64,000 nt of DNA from Bacillota bacterium (GCA_013177945.1 JABLXW010000008.1:1-64000); one strand, 5' to 3'; positions 1-8,429 are shown, numbered from the stretch's first letter. The notes: generated by a model from the sequence alone, not told the origin. Made by a program: numbers and translations.

Positions 1-2
1 TC

Positions 3-134
3 TACCTGGACATCACCGAAGGAATCGCCAACATCAAAGGGATGATCACCGGCTACGTTCCCGAGGATCTCCACGCCAGGCACAGGAAGCACGCCCCGCC
101 GGCGCCGGGCAAAGGGGTTGCCACGGAAGGGTAA
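3..134 (+). CDS. 3' end of an unidentified protein-coding gene (cut by window edge)
   Basis: An open frame enters from the left edge in phase with base 3 and ends at a TAA at 132-134, giving the last 43 residues of a protein. The tail begins YLDITEGIANIKGMITGYVP and ends in a short basic, Pro/Ala-rich stretch. I do not recognise the family. It points toward the minus-strand genes that follow, so the two units converge. It is called coding because the frame is open to the edge and the residue composition looks protein-like. A chance open frame of this length cannot be excluded. Confidence 0.5.
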   Translation, partial: YLDITEGIANIKGMITGYVPEDLHARHRKHAPPAPGKGVATEG

Positions 135-167
135 AGTGCCCGGCGAGCCGGAGTGGAAACTGCAATA

Positions 168-240
168 ATCTAGTAGGAGGAGCGGCTAGCCCCCGTCCTT
201 TAACCCCACCGTACGTACCGTTCGGTATACGGCAGTTCAC
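168..240 (-). mobile_element. Group II intron remnant: domains V and VI (3' end of the intron)
   Basis: Read on the minus strand, 235-206 folds into a domain V hairpin. An 8-bp lower stem (CTGCCGTA with TACGGTGG, allowing G-U pairs) is followed by a 2-nt CG bulge on the 3' side, a 4-bp upper stem (TACC/GGTA) and a GAAC tetraloop. It is followed by a domain VI-like hairpin and a 3' end near 168 reading CTACTAGAT. These are the usual end signatures of bacterial group II introns. No reverse transcriptase frame lies upstream of it on that strand: the phosphomutase-like gene ends at 419. So this is a truncated or ORF-less copy. I see no gene elsewhere in 135-418. Confidence 0.7.
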
Positions 241-418
241 CAAGCTCCGGTCAAACTTATCAGGCCCTGGGCTTCCCGGCAGGCGTTGCCCAGGGCTCTG
301 TTCACTGGCCCATGAGCCGTTCGCCAGGGTCCCTTACGGGCTGGGCATACTGGTGGGCCGGGTCTGAACCACCGCGATGGATACCTTACCTTAAGCCAAC
401 GGCTACTGCAGCCGAATT

Positions 419-2908
419 CTATTTCGGAAAACTATCGGGAACCGGAGGCCGGCAGATCTCTTCGATCTTCCGGGCATACATCTCCGTCAGGGAATCGGCG
501 ATTTCCTGGCTGAAGGCTTCACTGTAGATCCGGCACCGGGGCTCGTCGGCATCGGGGAGGATGAGCGCCCACCCTTTGGGATGGTGCATTTTAATTCCAT
601 CCAACATTTCCACCTCGCCCTCCCCCGCCTCCTCTGCAAGGGTCCTGAGGACCTTTCCTTTGTCCTCCCAGCTCACCTCAACGTCCCTGCGTGCTGTAGC
701 GAAAGCGGGAATTTCACCCAAAATTTGGGACAGAGGCCGGCGTTTTTCGGCGAGAAATTCCGCGATTACAGCAAGTGTCGCCAGGGCGTCGCCGTAAAGG
801 AGAAACTGGGGGCGGCGCTCCTGGGTGCGGCGCACCTCCTCCTCCAGGAAGGTTTGCATCAGCGCCCAGGGAGCCGTTTTTGTGCGCCGGATCCTGCCCC
901 CCCGGCGCCGTGCCATTTCCTCTACGGCATCAGAGGCTGTCACAGGCAAGGCAAGGGTCGCCTGTTCGTTCCCGCTCAAAACGATCAGGGAAATCAGTGA
1001 AGTAAAGAGATCCTCCCGGACAATGCACCCCTTCTCGTCGACAAGGACAAGTTCTTCGCCGCCCGTATCAAGGACGGCGCCGAAATTCGCCCGCTGCTCC
1101 TTCACCACATCCCCAAACTGCTCGGCTGTCTTCAGCATTTCGGCAAAGGTCTGGGGGTATTTCCGCGGCGCCGCAAAGGTAACGAGCTCGCACCCCAAAG
1201 CCTCCAAGAGGGGAGGAAGCAGGGCGCCCAGCCGCTCGGGATCGTAGTCAACAACAATCCTGATCCGCGCCCGCCTGCAGAGGTCGCGGTCTAAATACTC
1301 CAGCAGGTGGTTGAGGTAGGAACGGCTCACATCAGGCACATATTCGGCAGGGGCAATCCTGGCAAGGGGAACGAAGCGGTATTCCTCCCTGCTCAGCATT
1401 CCTTCCACCTTGCGCTGCTCGCTGCGAGCATAGTCCGCCCCCTGCCCGTTAAGAAAACGAAGGCAGACCTTTTCTCCCCCCTGGTGGCAGATGTGGACCC
1501 CTCCCTGCAGCTGGAGGGCGCGTACTCCGTAGCGGTGCACCGGGAGGGTGAGGCTTCCGAAGTCAACGACACCGACTCCGGTGGACATTAAACCAGCAAG
1601 CACCGCGTTCTTCACCATTTGGGTTCCCGGACTGCCGTCTGTACCTAAAGAAAGCCGGGCCGGCAAACTTACCACAGAACCCAGGGCGGCCCCCAGACGG
1701 GCCGCGAGTTCGGGGCCGACTTCTGTGTTGAGATCCCCGCTGATCCCGCGCGAGCCGAAAACACAGGGCCGGGCATGATTCCCCCAAACCAGGCTGGAGC
1801 GGAGGCGCGTCCCTTTTTCAAGCCATTTCTCCGGCCAGATCTTGACCCCTGGTTTAAGCACACTCCTCTCGCCCACTACCGTCCGGTCTCCGACTGCAGA
1901 ACCCTCCAGCAGAACGGCCCCCATTTTCACCCGTGCCCCAGTCCCCACAACGGCCCCTCGCAGCTCACAACCCTCCCCCAGCCAGGCGCAATCCCAAACC
2001 ACGCTTCTCTTCAGAGAGGCACCCTTCCCTATCCGAACCTCCCGGCCCAACACGGCAAGAGGCCCGATCTGAGCGGCGGGACCGATTACACACCGCTCTC
2101 CAATATATACGGGAGGAGTGATTTGGGCTTTGGGATCGATTTCTGCTTCCCCTTCAACCCAAACACCAGGTGCAACCTCTGTTGCGGGTATTGGAAGTCG
2201 CGTTTTTCCTTCCAGCAGGTCGTAGTGCGCCTGGAGATAGGCCTCGATGTTGCCGACGTCGCACCAGTAGCCCCTCGTTGCGAAGGCATATAAGGGCTTT
2301 CCCGCGGCCAGTAAGCAGGGGTAGAGATCCTTAGAAAAATCCACCATTTTCCCCGGTTCGATAAATTCCAGAATTTCCGGCTCCAGAATGTAAATCCCGG
2401 TATTAACGGTATCGCTGAAAACCTCCCCCCACCCCGGCTTTTCCAAAAAGCGGGTGATTTTTCCCTCTTTGTTGGTCACGACAACCCCATACTCCAGCGG
2501 GCAGGCCACCCTCGTGAGAACCAGGGTGGCGAGGGCCCCTTTTTCCCTGTGGAAGTTCATCGCCTCTTGCAGGTCGCAGTCGGTGAGGGCATCCCCGCTG
2601 ATCACGATAAACGTTTCATCTAAAAAGGACGCAGCGTTTTTCACGCTTCCTGCCGTTCCGAGGGGAGCCTCCTCGATGAAGTACCTGAATCTCACGCCAA
2701 ACTCCTCTCCGGCACCGAAATAGTTTTGGATTTCCTCCGGCAGGTACTGCAGGGTTACCGCAACTTCGTGAATTCTGCACTTGCGCAGCAGACTGACGAT
2801 ATGCTCCATGCACGGGCGGTTTAAAACCGGCACCATCGGCTTCGGCCGCTCGCAGGTGAGGGGCCGGAGGCGGGAACCTTCGCCTCCCGCCATGATCACC
2901 GCCTTCAT
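419..2908 (-). CDS. Sugar-1-phosphate nucleotidyltransferase fused to a phosphomannomutase-like domain
   Basis: This 829-residue protein has three parts. An N-terminal NTP-transferase domain (about 1-235) carries the [11 protein letters not shown] nucleotide loop and an SGD metal motif near 104-106. Left-handed beta-helix hexapeptide repeats cover about 250-370. A C-terminal phosphoglucomutase/phosphomannomutase-like domain covers about 380-829. The family is usually annotated as mannose-1-phosphate guanylyltransferase/phosphomannomutase and supplies activated sugars for polysaccharide synthesis. The mutase half looks degenerate: the place of the usual Ser-His-Asn-Pro nucleophile loop reads [12 protein letters not shown] (469-480), and the metal loop reads LDTGGEEL rather than a DGDxDR type. 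Only the transferase is therefore expected to be active. The ATG at 2908 abuts the upstream glycosyltransferase gene, so the two are probably co-transcribed. The nucleotide and sugar specificity are not visible. Confidence 0.85.
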   Translation of the reverse strand: MKAVIMAGGEGSRLRPLTCERPKPMVPVLNRPCMEHIVSLLRKCRIHEVAVTLQYLPEEIQNYFGAGEEFGVRFRYFIEEAPLGTAGSVKNAASFLDETFIVISGDALTDCDLQEAMNFHREKGALATLVLTRVACPLEYGVVVTNKEGKITRFLEKPGWGEVFSDTVNTGIYILEPEILEFIEPGKMVDFSKDLYPCLLAAGKPLYAFATRGYWCDVGNIEAYLQAHYDLLEGKTRLPIPATEVAPGVWVEGEAEIDPKAQITPPVYIGERCVIGPAAQIGPLAVLGREVRIGKGASLKRSVVWDCAWLGEGCELRGAVVGTGARVKMGAVLLEGSAVGDRTVVGERSVLKPGVKIWPEKWLEKGTRLRSSLVWGNHARPCVFGSRGISGDLNTEVGPELAARLGAALGSVVSLPARLSLGTDGSPGTQMVKNAVLAGLMSTGVGVVDFGSLTLPVHRYGVRALQLQGGVHICHQGGEKVCLRFLNGQGADYARSEQRKVEGMLSREEYRFVPLARIAPAEYVPDVSRSYLNHLLEYLDRDLCRRARIRIVVDYDPERLGALLPPLLEALGCELVTFAAPRKYPQTFAEMLKTAEQFGDVVKEQRANFGAVLDTGGEELVLVDEKGCIVREDLFTSLISLIVLSGNEQATLALPVTASDAVEEMARRRGGRIRRTKTAPWALMQTFLEEEVRRTQERRPQFLLYGDALATLAVIAEFLAEKRRPLSQILGEIPAFATARRDVEVSWEDKGKVLRTLAEEAGEGEVEMLDGIKMHHPKGWALILPDADEPRCRIYSEAFSQEIADSLTEMYARKIEEICRPPVPDSFPK

Positions 2909-4237
2909 TCAACATCTCCCCCTTGATGCAGAACTTGCCTGGCTTTCGTAGGCCTCCCGGATCAGATACCCCGGCACGGCATACCTCCCGGTGCTGGTAA
3001 TCTCCTCCCGGATCTCCTTCAACTTATTGATTCCTGCAAGCCGGGAATCGGTTTTCCAGGCGCTTGCCTCATAGTCGTCTTTGACCTCGGCGTAAACCTG
3101 CTGCGTCCGGCGCGCGATCTCCCGCCAGGTGTAAAGCTGGTGCAGGTCCCGGTAAGCCCGAACTGCAAGGCAGGATGCGAATTCCGGCTCGTGCAGGAGG
3201 CGCAGGATGCCGTCCGCCAGAGAGTTAGGGTTTCCGGGATAGCACTTCAGGCCGTTCTCTTCGTGCCTGACGATTTCGGAAAGGCCGCCCACATCGGAAA
3301 CGACAACGGGCGTCTTTGCGGCCATCGCTTCCAGAACAACCATTCCGAAGGGCTCGTACAGGCTCGGGAAAACGGCCACGGCAGCCTCCCGGTACAGGCA
3401 GTCGCGGGTCGCGTCGTCAATGTAGCCGGTGAAATAAACTCTCTCGTAAATTCCCAGATCCTTTGCCTTATTCTTTAAATAATCTTCAGCGGGGCCCCGC
3501 CCGGCAACGATAAACTTCACCTTCGGGTAGTAGGACAAGACCTTTGGAATGGCGTCGAGGAGAATGTGGACCCCCTTTTCCTGAACAAGCCTCCCCACGA
3601 AAAAAACGATCTTTTCATCGGGAGCCGCATAAAAATCCCTTGAAATTATCTTTTTCGTTCGCTGGTACCTGCCCAGATCAACCCCGTTTGGGACAACCCG
3701 GATTTTGTCTCCCGGCAACTGAAAGATCCTCTGGAGCTCTTTCTGCATATAATGGCTGCAGACGATGACCCGCCAGGCCTCATAAGTCAGCCACCACTCT
3801 ACATCGCTGATGTAGCGCTGGAGGTCGTTGTGAAGCCCCTGGTTCCGCCCGTATTCGGTGGCATGAATTGTGGCGATCAGCGGAAGTTTATAGGCGTGCT
3901 TAAGGGCGCGCCCCGCGTAGGCAACAAGCCAGTCGTGGGCGTGAATCAGATCGAAGTCGGCGAGGGAATTAACCAGAGACACCGCGTACTCGACCATACT
4001 CAAATTAAGCTGGAGGATCCAGGTCAAAAAGTCCAGGGCAGGAAGGTTGTAAGGATTGACCCGGTAGATGTGCACCCCGTTAACCATCTCTTTTTCCGGA
4101 GCCTCCGGGGCCGCACAGGTGATCAAGTGAACCTCTTCTCCCTCCCGGGCAAGCGCCGTTGTCAAATCGTATACATGCTGGGCAAGACCCCCGACGCTCC
4201 GGGGGGGGAACTCCCAAGAGAGCATGAGTATCCGCAT
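2909..4237 (-). CDS. GT4-family glycosyltransferase, glycogen synthase-like
   Basis: This 442-residue retaining glycosyltransferase begins MRILMLSWEFPPRSVGG, the N-terminal glycine-rich acceptor/donor loop typical of GlgA-like GT4 enzymes. The C-terminal Rossmann half shows GRLVQEKGVHILLDAI and an EPFGMVVLEA segment with the E-x7-E pattern that binds the nucleotide-sugar donor. A longer frame reaches 4345, but the ATG at 4237 has a GAGGAG ribosome site, matches the family start and avoids overlap with the CBS gene. Next to a sugar nucleotidyltransferase and a starch-binding protein, a role in alpha-glucan or envelope polysaccharide synthesis is likely. The exact donor and acceptor are unknown. 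Confidence 0.82.
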   Translation of the reverse strand: MRILMLSWEFPPRSVGGLAQHVYDLTTALAREGEEVHLITCAAPEAPEKEMVNGVHIYRVNPYNLPALDFLTWILQLNLSMVEYAVSLVNSLADFDLIHAHDWLVAYAGRALKHAYKLPLIATIHATEYGRNQGLHNDLQRYISDVEWWLTYEAWRVIVCSHYMQKELQRIFQLPGDKIRVVPNGVDLGRYQRTKKIISRDFYAAPDEKIVFFVGRLVQEKGVHILLDAIPKVLSYYPKVKFIVAGRGPAEDYLKNKAKDLGIYERVYFTGYIDDATRDCLYREAAVAVFPSLYEPFGMVVLEAMAAKTPVVVSDVGGLSEIVRHEENGLKCYPGNPNSLADGILRLLHEPEFASCLAVRAYRDLHQLYTWREIARRTQQVYAEVKDDYEASAWKTDSRLAGINKLKEIREEITSTGRYAVPGYLIREAYESQASSASRGRC

Positions 4238-4292
4238 CTTCCTTGCATCTCCTCGGTAACCTTTAATGGGTTGCAGTGAGATGGGCCAAAAC

Positions 4293-4751
4293 TCAACGCG
4301 CCCGCGCTTCCTTATATTTTTCCTCCAGGACCCTGAAGACGTCAAAACGGGTTACCATTCCCTGGAGTCTTCCCGCTTCCACAACAGGAATCTGGTTGAT
4401 CTTTCTTTCCATTAACAGAGCAACAAGTTTACAGAAGGGAGTATCGATAGGGGCGGTGACCAGATCCCGGCGCATGATCTCCCCAACCTGAATGCGGTTA
4501 ATCCGCTCCAGAACCGCCGCCGGGTCAAGAGACCGCTCCGGGTAAAGCGTGCAGTCAAGAAACCGCACGCAACCGGGAAAGAGTGCGCGCAGGAGGTCGG
4601 CGGAGGTAACGATTCCCAGCAGGTGCCGGTTTTGATCAAGAACAGGGATGCCTCCCTGGCACGTTTCTAAAAAAAGATTAAAAAGAACCGCCCCGGGTTG
4701 ATCGGGAGCAGCAGTGGCGAGCTTGCGGGACATGAAGTCCTTGGCCTGCAA
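4293..4751 (-). CDS. CBS-domain pair protein
   Basis: This 152-residue soluble protein is made almost wholly of two CBS motifs (about residues 1-60 and 92-150). Both end in the usual pattern of a beta strand followed by small residues, as in GIVTSADLLRALFP and GMVTRFDVFRVLEEK. CBS pairs bind adenine nucleotides and usually regulate a partner. No catalytic domain is attached. The start is a TTG with AAAGGAG eight bases upstream. It sits between a CBM protein and a glycosyltransferase on the same strand, so it may be an energy-charge sensor for polysaccharide metabolism, which is inference from context. Confidence 0.85.
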   Translation of the reverse strand: MQAKDFMSRKLATAAPDQPGAVLFNLFLETCQGGIPVLDQNRHLLGIVTSADLLRALFPGCVRFLDCTLYPERSLDPAAVLERINRIQVGEIMRRDLVTAPIDTPFCKLVALLMERKINQIPVVEAGRLQGMVTRFDVFRVLEEKYKEARAR

Positions 4752-4827
4752 AAAAACTTCTCCTTTCGGAAGTATTTTCCCATCGGCACTCCCCTTTTAT
4801 GCATCAGAACTTCGGAAAAGGCAAAGG

Positions 4828-4860
4828 AAATCCCTACGCGCAGAAAACCGGTAGGGATTT
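4828..4860 (-). terminator. Hairpin terminator after the CBM gene
   Basis: A 10-bp perfect inverted repeat (AAATCCCTAC / GTAGGGATTT, 13-nt loop) starts at the stop codon of the CBM gene. On the minus strand it is followed by a pyrimidine-rich stretch (CCTTTGCCTTTTCC). The T-run is imperfect, so it may attenuate rather than fully stop transcription into the CBS gene. Confidence 0.55.
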
Positions 4861-5254
4861 AAACCTGCATTCCTGTATGCACTTCCAGACTCCAGTTGCG
4901 CCCGGCGTTGTTGTCCCAACGGCCGGCATCATCCCGAAAACAGAAATTCAAGCGGCTCTCGTCTTTAACCTCAAAGGTAACCTCCCAGCTCCCGTTGGTT
5001 TTCTCTAGAGGCAAATCGGCAATATACCGCCAGTTGTCGGCGGGCCCGTAACCCATATGCAGGTAAATCTCCCGGGCGCCCGCCCGGGCTAAAGGCCCCT
5101 GATACTTAATGGTGATGTCCTCACCCAGGGTAACCGGAACTGGGGCCACCGTTACTCCCCCCTCCAGTTCCGAAACAGATCTCGCCTTTTTGTTAAGTTC
5201 TTTCCTGGCCGGCCCTCTTTCCGGACAGCAACGCCCTCCACGCCGCCGGAACAT
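4859..5254 (-). CDS. Stand-alone CBM25/CBM53-type starch-binding protein
   Basis: This 131-residue protein has a very basic Arg/Cys-rich N-terminus (FRRRGGRCCPERG) followed by one carbohydrate-binding module. Family-type segments are PVTLGEDITIKYQG, IYLHMGYG..NWRYI and LNFCFRDDAGRWDNNAGRNW. These resemble CBM25/CBM53 domains that bind alpha-glucans through tryptophans. The ATG at 5254 has GAGGAGGTGGAAAG before it, while a longer frame to 5359 lacks such a site. There is no signal peptide and no catalytic domain, so it probably acts in the cytoplasm on glycogen-like polymer. It fits the neighbouring glycosyltransferase and nucleotidyltransferase genes. Confidence 0.8.
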   Translation of the reverse strand: MFRRRGGRCCPERGPARKELNKKARSVSELEGGVTVAPVPVTLGEDITIKYQGPLARAGAREIYLHMGYGPADNWRYIADLPLEKTNGSWEVTFEVKDESRLNFCFRDDAGRWDNNAGRNWSLEVHTGMQV

Positions 5255-5371
5255 CTTTCCACCTCCTCGCTCCTGAACCCTTTCGTGATTTTTGTTGATT
5301 TCTAGCTTTAGTATGCAAAAACTCAAGGGGAAACTATGCCTGGAAACTTGTGCCAACATCCCGCTTGCAGT

Positions 5372-5626
5372 TCAGATAAAAACTTCTACATTTTCTACAT
5401 TGCCGAGTTCGGAGGCGCACTGTAGAATTGCCCCCTCCCCAGGCCCAAGCTGGCCGACCTGGATATCGGGGACAGCCCCGGTGCTACCACGGTCTGAAGC
5501 AGCAAGGGCAACAGGTAACGGGAGGGCTGGTGCCGACGGAAGGCCCGGGCGCGGGGACCCGGCGGGGCAAGTATGCCCGGTCAGTCCACCACGATTTACA
5601 GTAAAAGAATTTAAACCCGAAGACAA
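5372..5626 (-). CDS. Possible small hypothetical protein (84 residues)
   Basis: A minus-strand frame with a TTG start at 5626 is preceded by AGAGGTG six bases upstream. The middle is Pro/Ala-rich. The C-terminal third (DIQVGQLGPGEGAILQCASE, ending NVEVFI) looks more protein-like than a random GC-rich frame. I do not recognise the family. It lies upstream of the CBM gene on the same strand with a 117-bp gap. The alternatives are a chance open frame over a structured GC-rich leader, or a leader for the CBM gene. Confidence 0.3.
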   Translation of the reverse strand: MSSGLNSFTVNRGGLTGHTCPAGSPRPGLPSAPALPLPVALAASDRGSTGAVPDIQVGQLGPGEGAILQCASELGNVENVEVFI

Positions 5627-5709
5627 AAATTTCACCTCTGTCAGTTTCTAGAAAATCGAAGGCACTTGCTACCAGTCAAAAATCCCCCACCTATCTCAAT
5701 TATTTAGAA

Positions 5710-5738
5710 TTGTTCCTCTGTTTTCTCGCTTTTATCAT
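5710..5738 (+). promoter_or_regulatory. Candidate sigma-A promoter of the corrinoid operon
   Basis: A TTGTTC hexamer (5710-5715) and a TATCAT hexamer (5733-5738) are spaced by 17 bp in an AT-rich stretch. They would start transcription near 5745, leaving a leader of about 115 nt before the corrinoid-protein gene. The leader is A-rich and holds no structure I recognise. If the operon is induced by its own AraC-type regulator, the operator should lie near or upstream of this site. Confidence 0.4.
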
Positions 5739-5861
5739 GAAAGATAAAGAAATAAAAGGACCGAAGAAAAATAACTAAAGAGGGGGTGAAGAGAAAAAAG
5801 AATCAAAAAGTCCTTTCCAAACTTGCCTTTAGAAAATACTGAAAAGGGGAGGAAGTTGAAA

Positions 5862-6512
5862 ATGAATGAAGAAAGATTTTTTGAGAAAATTTCTGAGGCC
5901 GTAATTCGCGGAGAAAGCGAAGCCGTTGTCGCAGCAGTGAGGGAAGCCCTCGAGGCAAAGATAGATGCCTTCAGTATTGTCGAAAACGGTCTAACAAAAG
6001 GAATGGACGTAGTTGGCGAAAAATTTGAAAGACAGGAATTTTTTCTGCCGGACCTGCTTATCGCGGCAAACGCTGTAAAGTCGGCCATGGAAATTTTAAA
6101 ACCCCATCTTGCCACACGTTCTGCCGGAAAGGAAGCGGTAGTTGTCATTGGAACCGTTGAAGGAGATATTCACGACATCGGCAAGAACCTCGTTGCCTCA
6201 GCGCTGGAAGCGTCAGGGTTTAAAGTCATCGACCTGGGTGTCAACGTGCCTCCTGCCGAATTCGTTAAAAGCGTGAAGGAATACAACCCGGATATAGTAG
6301 CCTGTTCCGCTCTCATTACGGCAACGATGGTAAATATAAAAGATGTTATTAATGCACTAAAAGAGGCCGGTGTGAGAGATAAAGTCAAAATTATGGTAGG
6401 AGGAGCGCCTCTTTCCAGGGAATTTGCCGAAAGCGCCGGAGCCGATTACTACGGACGAACGGTCCGGGATGCAGTCGTTATTGCGAAAAATATCGTGGGG
6501 GAGGGGAACTGA
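5862..6512 (+). CDS. Methyltransferase corrinoid protein (MtbC/MtvC family)
   Basis: This 216-residue cobamide carrier shuttles a methyl group between two methyltransferases. A four-helix cap (about 1-85) is followed by a Rossmann-like B12-binding domain. The DxHxxG motif is D102-I-H104-D-I-G107, with His104 the expected lower cobalt ligand. SALITATM and GGAPLS segments that line the nucleotide tail follow. The ATG at 5862 has AGGGGAGGAAG upstream, while the longer frame from 5823 has no site. It is the first gene of the operon and is followed within 2 bp by the UroD-type methyltransferase. Its substrate partner is inferred from context only. A close relative of the whole protein is fused to the kinase at 11170. 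Confidence 0.93.
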   Translation: MNEERFFEKISEAVIRGESEAVVAAVREALEAKIDAFSIVENGLTKGMDVVGEKFERQEFFLPDLLIAANAVKSAMEILKPHLATRSAGKEAVVVIGTVEGDIHDIGKNLVASALEASGFKVIDLGVNVPPAEFVKSVKEYNPDIVACSALITATMVNIKDVINALKEAGVRDKVKIMVGGAPLSREFAESAGADYYGRTVRDAVVIAKNIVGEGN

Positions 6513-6513
6513 A

Positions 6514-7686
6514 ATGAAAATGACCCCAAGAGAACGGGTGCTTCGTGCTATTGAGGGCAAAAGTGTAGACAGAACACCGGTAGATTTCGGCGGTTTTATC
6601 TCCGGGATTGTAGAAGGCTCCAAAAATAAAATTGCCGAAGGGCCCCCTTATGGAATCAGGGCCCTGTACGAATATTGCGGCATCGAAGATTATGAAGAGC
6701 CGGTTATTTCGCCGATTCTTAGTGATGTCGCAAACATCGATGAACGCCTTCTCGTCAGGCTCGGTGCCGACATCAGACATGTTTTTACAGGGTCGCACCC
6801 GGTGGAAAAACTCCCCAACGGAAATTTGCGCGATATGTGGGGTATTATCTTGCAGCCAGCGGGATTTTACTGCAGTGTACCTGACCCGCTCACCCCGCTT
6901 CGAAGCGCCACAACGATAAAAGAGATTGAGGAATACCCTTACTGGCCCGATCCGAAAGATCCTGTTTTTCTGGAAGGGGTTCTCGAACAGGTTAAAACAC
7001 TCCGGGAAACCACGGATTACGCAATCACTCTTTTCCCTGGGTACGCAGGCTTAATCTTCCATACATATGCATGGCTTCGTGGATTTGACAACTGGCTCAT
7101 GGATATGCGGCTCAACCAAAAGATATATTTTGCTTTAACTGAAAAAATAACAGAAGTTGCTCTCTCAGTGCTAAAAGAGGTGCTTCCGGTTATAGGCCCC
7201 TATATCGACATCATTCTTTACGCTGACGATATGGGAATGCAAACCCAGCCGTTTATACCCTTAGACATGTACCGCAAGTTCGTAAAACCCTGGACCAAGA
7301 GATGGGTAACTGAAGTCAAGCGCATGGTTCCTCACGTAAAAGTCCTGTACCACTGCTGCGGCTCTATCTTCGATTTCATTCCCGATTTCATTGACTGCGG
7401 CATCGATATTATCAACCCGATCCAGCCTCTCGCCAACAAGATGGAGCCGTGGCGGCTAAAGAAAGAATACGGAGATCGGATCTGCCTGCACGGCGGCATC
7501 GACATCCAGCGCCTGGTAAACTTCGGCACACCCGAGGAAATTAAGAAAAGGGTCAAGGAAACGCTCGCGATTTTTGAAGGCAGCCGCTATATCCTTGCCT
7601 GCTCTCACAACATTGAACCTGAAACTCCCCCGGAAAACATCGTTGCGGTTTTCGACGCCGCAATGGAATACGCCCGGGGAGAGTAA
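6514..7686 (+). CDS. UroD-family corrinoid methyltransferase (methyltransferase I type)
   Basis: This 390-residue protein has the uroporphyrinogen-decarboxylase fold used by MtaA/MtbA and acetogen O-demethylase methyltransferases. The zinc-site pattern is visible as YHCCGS (His280, Cys281/282) and Cys363 in LACSHNIEPETPPEN. HGGID (326-330) is another family landmark. It begins MKMTPRERVLRAIEG at the ATG at 6514, directly after the corrinoid gene's stop, with GGGGGAGGGG as ribosome site. It would demethylate a substrate and methylate the corrinoid protein. With a DHPS-fold enzyme also in the operon, this is most likely the substrate-side methyltransferase. The methyl donor cannot be read from sequence; a methoxylated aromatic is one possibility. 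Confidence 0.88.
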   Translation: MKMTPRERVLRAIEGKSVDRTPVDFGGFISGIVEGSKNKIAEGPPYGIRALYEYCGIEDYEEPVISPILSDVANIDERLLVRLGADIRHVFTGSHPVEKLPNGNLRDMWGIILQPAGFYCSVPDPLTPLRSATTIKEIEEYPYWPDPKDPVFLEGVLEQVKTLRETTDYAITLFPGYAGLIFHTYAWLRGFDNWLMDMRLNQKIYFALTEKITEVALSVLKEVLPVIGPYIDIILYADDMGMQTQPFIPLDMYRKFVKPWTKRWVTEVKRMVPHVKVLYHCCGSIFDFIPDFIDCGIDIINPIQPLANKMEPWRLKKEYGDRICLHGGIDIQRLVNFGTPEEIKKRVKETLAIFEGSRYILACSHNIEPETPPENIVAVFDAAMEYARGE

Positions 7687-7699
7687 AAGGGATTCTACG

Positions 7700-7721
7700 G
7701 GGGCCGGCTGCGGCCGGCCCC
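7700..7721 (+). other. Strong intercistronic hairpin
   Basis: A perfect 9-bp GC stem (GGGGCCGGC / GCCGGCCCC) with a TGCG loop lies in the 59-bp gap between the methyltransferase and the DUF1638 gene. It is followed by TCAAAAAG, not a T-run. It therefore looks more like an mRNA-stabilising or processing element that gives the first two genes higher expression than a simple terminator. Confidence 0.55.
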
Positions 7722-7745
7722 TCAAAAAGTTTCCGGGGGTAAAAA

Positions 7746-8429
7746 ATGGAACAAAAGAATGTCGTACTGGTTATTTGCGAGACCCTGGCTCCGGAAATCG
7801 AAGATAAGGTGCCTCCTCACGTGGAAGTCAACGTAATTGAGTTCGGCCTTCACCTTTTTCCTAAAGAGCTAAATAAAAAACTCCGGGACATCTTAGGCGC
7901 GCTGGACCGCGAAGGAAAGTGGGATTTAATCCTGCTCGGATACGGCCTGTGTTCCGAGGGCGTGGTCGGCTTAAAATCGGAAAAAAGCAAAATCGTGATG
8001 CCCAGGACTGATGACTGCATCGCCATCTTTCTGGGGTCCACCGAGGCGTATAAAAAGGAGTTAACCAGGGACCCGGGAACCTATTACTTAACCAAAGGCT
8101 GGATAGAGCACGGGGAGGACCCTTTATCTATTTCTACGCGCCGCCATCAATGGACAAAAAAATATGATGAACAGACCGCCCAGTGGGTGGCACGTGAAAT
8201 TATGAAAAATTATACGAGAATCGCCCTGATCGACACCGGGACTTACGAATTGAGTCCTTACATAGCTTACGCCAAAAAGGTTGCAGAGACCTTTGATCTA
8301 AAATTTGAAATTATCCCGGGCTCCCTGTTTCTGCTGGAGAAGCTTCTGCACGGGCCCTGGGACGACAATTTCCTTGCGCTGGAGCCCGGCCAGGAGATTA
8401 CCAAAGAAATGTTTTTGCCAAAATATTAA
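7746..8429 (+). CDS. DUF1638 family protein
   Basis: This 227-residue soluble protein matches the DUF1638 pattern. It has an N-terminal VLVICETLAPEI strand, a GYGLCSEGVVGL segment, the PRTDDCIAIFLGS motif and a C-terminal IPGSLFLLEKLL. Its biochemical role is not established to my knowledge. Genes of this family are often found beside corrinoid methyltransferases, and here it sits inside such an operon between the two methyltransferase genes. The conserved cysteines (Cys in YGLCSEG and DDCI) could bind a metal or cofactor, which is inference. The ATG at 7746 has a GGGGG-containing ribosome site. Confidence 0.85.
   Translation: MEQKNVVLVICETLAPEIEDKVPPHVEVNVIEFGLHLFPKELNKKLRDILGALDREGKWDLILLGYGLCSEGVVGLKSEKSKIVMPRTDDCIAIFLGSTEAYKKELTRDPGTYYLTKGWIEHGEDPLSISTRRHQWTKKYDEQTAQWVAREIMKNYTRIALIDTGTYELSPYIAYAKKVAETFDLKFEIIPGSLFLLEKLLHGPWDDNFLALEPGQEITKEMFLPKY

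Larger units (their letters stand above)
5255..5861. other. Intergenic region between divergent units
   Basis: This 607-bp stretch separates the minus-strand polysaccharide genes from the plus-strand corrinoid operon. About 5420-5600 is GC-rich with several short inverted repeats (for example GGCA-AGTA-TGCC near 5566-5577). From 5600 to 5861 the sequence becomes clearly AT-rich and carries a likely promoter. I looked for a cobalamin riboswitch (B12-box sequences) on both strands and did not find one. A possible small minus-strand gene is listed separately. Confidence 0.6.

Noticed and set aside
5255-5861. A cobalamin riboswitch before the corrinoid operon
   Set aside because: The B12-box and the other conserved riboswitch segments were not found on either strand, although the operon would be a natural place for one.
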